Shown here: piece by piece, positions 5,314 to 6,061 of the stretch
Layout of the letters: the number at the start of each line of letters is the position of its first letter
Numbering within the stretch: position 1 is the stretch's first letter
Notes under the pieces: model-generated
What the model was told of the DNA's origin: nothing
Databases searched by the model: none
Seen by the model: only the letters and a program-made list of their open reading frames with translations
Position numbers and translations under genes: made by a program
NCBI GenBank assembly: GCA_020200935.1
Contig: JAIVHR010000062.1
Location: 1 to 6,061 of the forward strand
Source of the DNA: Sphingomonadales bacterium
GTDB taxonomy: Bacteria > Pseudomonadota > Alphaproteobacteria > Sphingomonadales > Sphingomonadaceae
Direction: 5' to 3'
DNA: 6,061 nucleotides

Positions 5314-5365
5314 AAGGAGGCCGGGGGCATCGTGTGCCCCCGGCAGCCTTGCCGCAAGGATTTTA
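5314..5365 (+). terminator. Strong hairpin between exbB and exbD (attenuator or mRNA-processing element)
   Basis: GCCGGGGGCA (5320-5329) pairs perfectly with TGCCCCCGGC (5335-5344) around the 5-base loop TCGTG. Outside a 2x2 internal loop, AAGG (5314-5317) can pair with CCTT (5347-5350). The same CCTT can instead form CCTTG-CCG-CAAGG (5347-5359), which is directly followed by ATTTTA. The large stem has no T-tract next to it, while the small alternative does. Within an operon this most likely reduces transcription into the exbD genes or protects the 3' end of a shorter tonB-exbB message, so that more ExbB than ExbD is made. The structure is seen in the sequence; the effect is inferred. Confidence 0.55.
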
Positions 5366-5404
5366 CGGGGCTCGGGAACGGGCCGAAGTTACAGGAACGA
5401 CCCT

Positions 5405-5899
5405 ATGGGAATGAGTGTTGCCCCCTCGGAAGACGCAGAAGGCGGTGGCGCCGCGATTGCGGAGATCAACGTCGTCCCGCTGACCGACGTCATGCTGGTG
5501 CTGTTGATCATCTTCCTGATCGCCGTTCCGGTGGTCATCCAGACCGTTCCTCTCAATCTGCCGAGCGTCAGGCTCGTGCCGACGGTGACGAAACCGGAGA
5601 ATGTTTCGCTCTCGATCCGCGAGGAAGGCGGCCAATGCCAGGTTTTCTGGAACCTGACCCCGGTCAGTTCGCAGGAATTGTATAACCGCGCTGTCGAGCG
5701 GCTCGAGGATCTGATCGAGCGCATGGGCGGGGTAGAAAATATGACCGAGGACGACCTTCCCGAGGTACATATCCGTGCCGATGTCGAAACCCCGTGGCGC
5801 TGCGTCGGCGGACCGATCTTCATGATGCAGAGCGCCGGCTTCGCTCGCGTCGGATTCATCTCCGAGCCCGCGCCGGGCATCGGTATTCAGCGTCTTTAG
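5405..5899 (+). CDS. exbD: ExbD, first copy (biopolymer transport protein)
   Basis: This 164-residue protein is ExbD, whose single membrane helix sits inside the ExbB pentamer and carries protons. The signature [17 protein letters not shown] places the proton-carrying aspartate at D28, equivalent to E. coli D25, at the start of the membrane helix (about 29-46). A periplasmic domain follows, with PENVSLSIREEGG, LYNRAVERLEDLI and EVHIRADVETPW. It is longer than E. coli ExbD (about 141 residues) and its periplasmic part has two cysteines, C78 and C133, that could pair. The ATG at 5405 has AGGA (5393-5396) 8 bases upstream. It lies 96 bases after exbB, behind a strong hairpin, and 28 bases before a second exbD. 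TolR is a related alternative, but the tonB-exbB context favours ExbD. Confidence 0.94.
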   Translation: MGMSVAPSEDAEGGGAAIAEINVVPLTDVMLVLLIIFLIAVPVVIQTVPLNLPSVRLVPTVTKPENVSLSIREEGGQCQVFWNLTPVSSQELYNRAVERLEDLIERMGGVENMTEDDLPEVHIRADVETPWRCVGGPIFMMQSAGFARVGFISEPAPGIGIQRL

Positions 5900-5927
5900 G
5901 CCGCCGGCCAGTCAGGAGTTTTGAGAT

Positions 5928-6061
5928 ATGGGTGGTAAGGTAACACCGAGTGAGGGTGGCGAAGACGAACCGATGATGGACATCAACACGACGCCGCTTA
6001 TCGACGTCATGCTGGTGCTCCTCATCATGTTCATCATCACCATCCCGATCCAGACCCACGC
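5928..6061 (+). CDS. exbD: ExbD, second copy (cut by right edge)
   Basis: Forty-four codons are visible, starting [11 protein letters not shown]. They include the ExbD/TolR signature [18 protein letters not shown] with the proton-carrying aspartate at D26, then the membrane helix continuing as [10 protein letters not shown]. The ATG at 5928-5930 has AGGAG (5914-5918) nine bases upstream. It begins 28 bases after the first exbD, so both are very likely on one message. Its membrane segment differs from that of the first copy (INTTPLID against INVVPLTD), so this is a distinct paralogue and not a recent duplication. In Xanthomonas campestris a tonB-exbB-exbD1-exbD2 cluster is known in which exbD2 is dispensable for iron uptake but has other roles. 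A similar division of labour is possible here. The rest of the protein is outside the window. Confidence 0.92.
   Translation, partial: MGGKVTPSEGGEDEPMMDINTTPLIDVMLVLLIMFIITIPIQTH

Overview
The window reads as chromosomal DNA of a high-GC alphaproteobacterium, most probably a sphingomonad (order Sphingomonadales). This rests on the gene order DUF1285 - CoA pyrophosphatase - CCA-adding enzyme, the tonB-exbB-exbD-exbD cluster with a TonB that begins MAYADQN, and a REP-type repeat built on GCTCCTGC hairpins. The assignment is inferred from recall of such genomes, not from a search.

Left part (1-1610, minus strand): a housekeeping cluster transcribed right to left. It holds a DUF1285 protein, a Nudix CoA pyrophosphatase whose TTG start overlaps the DUF1285 stop, a gap carrying a paired-hairpin REP element, and the first 110 codons of a CCA tRNA nucleotidyltransferase that runs off the left edge.

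Middle (1727-3558): a divergent two-gene folate/pterin unit on the plus strand. folB (dihydroneopterin aldolase family) is followed 10 bases later by a short-chain dehydrogenase that carries the pteridine-reductase signature. The reductase is broken: about 40 residues after its catalytic YxxxK are missing and the frame changes at about position 2583. Its C-terminal end overlaps, tail to tail, an exported protein of unknown function encoded on the minus strand (2722-3558).

Right part (3559-6061): a roughly 200-base divergent regulatory region leads into tonB, exbB, exbD and a second exbD cut by the right edge. Together these encode the inner-membrane motor that uses the proton gradient to drive TonB-dependent outer-membrane receptors. 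A strong hairpin sits between exbB and the first exbD. TonB and ExbB both carry low-complexity stretches encoded by short tandem DNA repeats.

I see no mobile element, CRISPR array, tRNA, rRNA or defence system, and no clear candidate for a wholly new system. The best leads are the broken pteridine reductase, the exbB/exbD hairpin region, the possible leader peptide before tonB, and the REP doublet.
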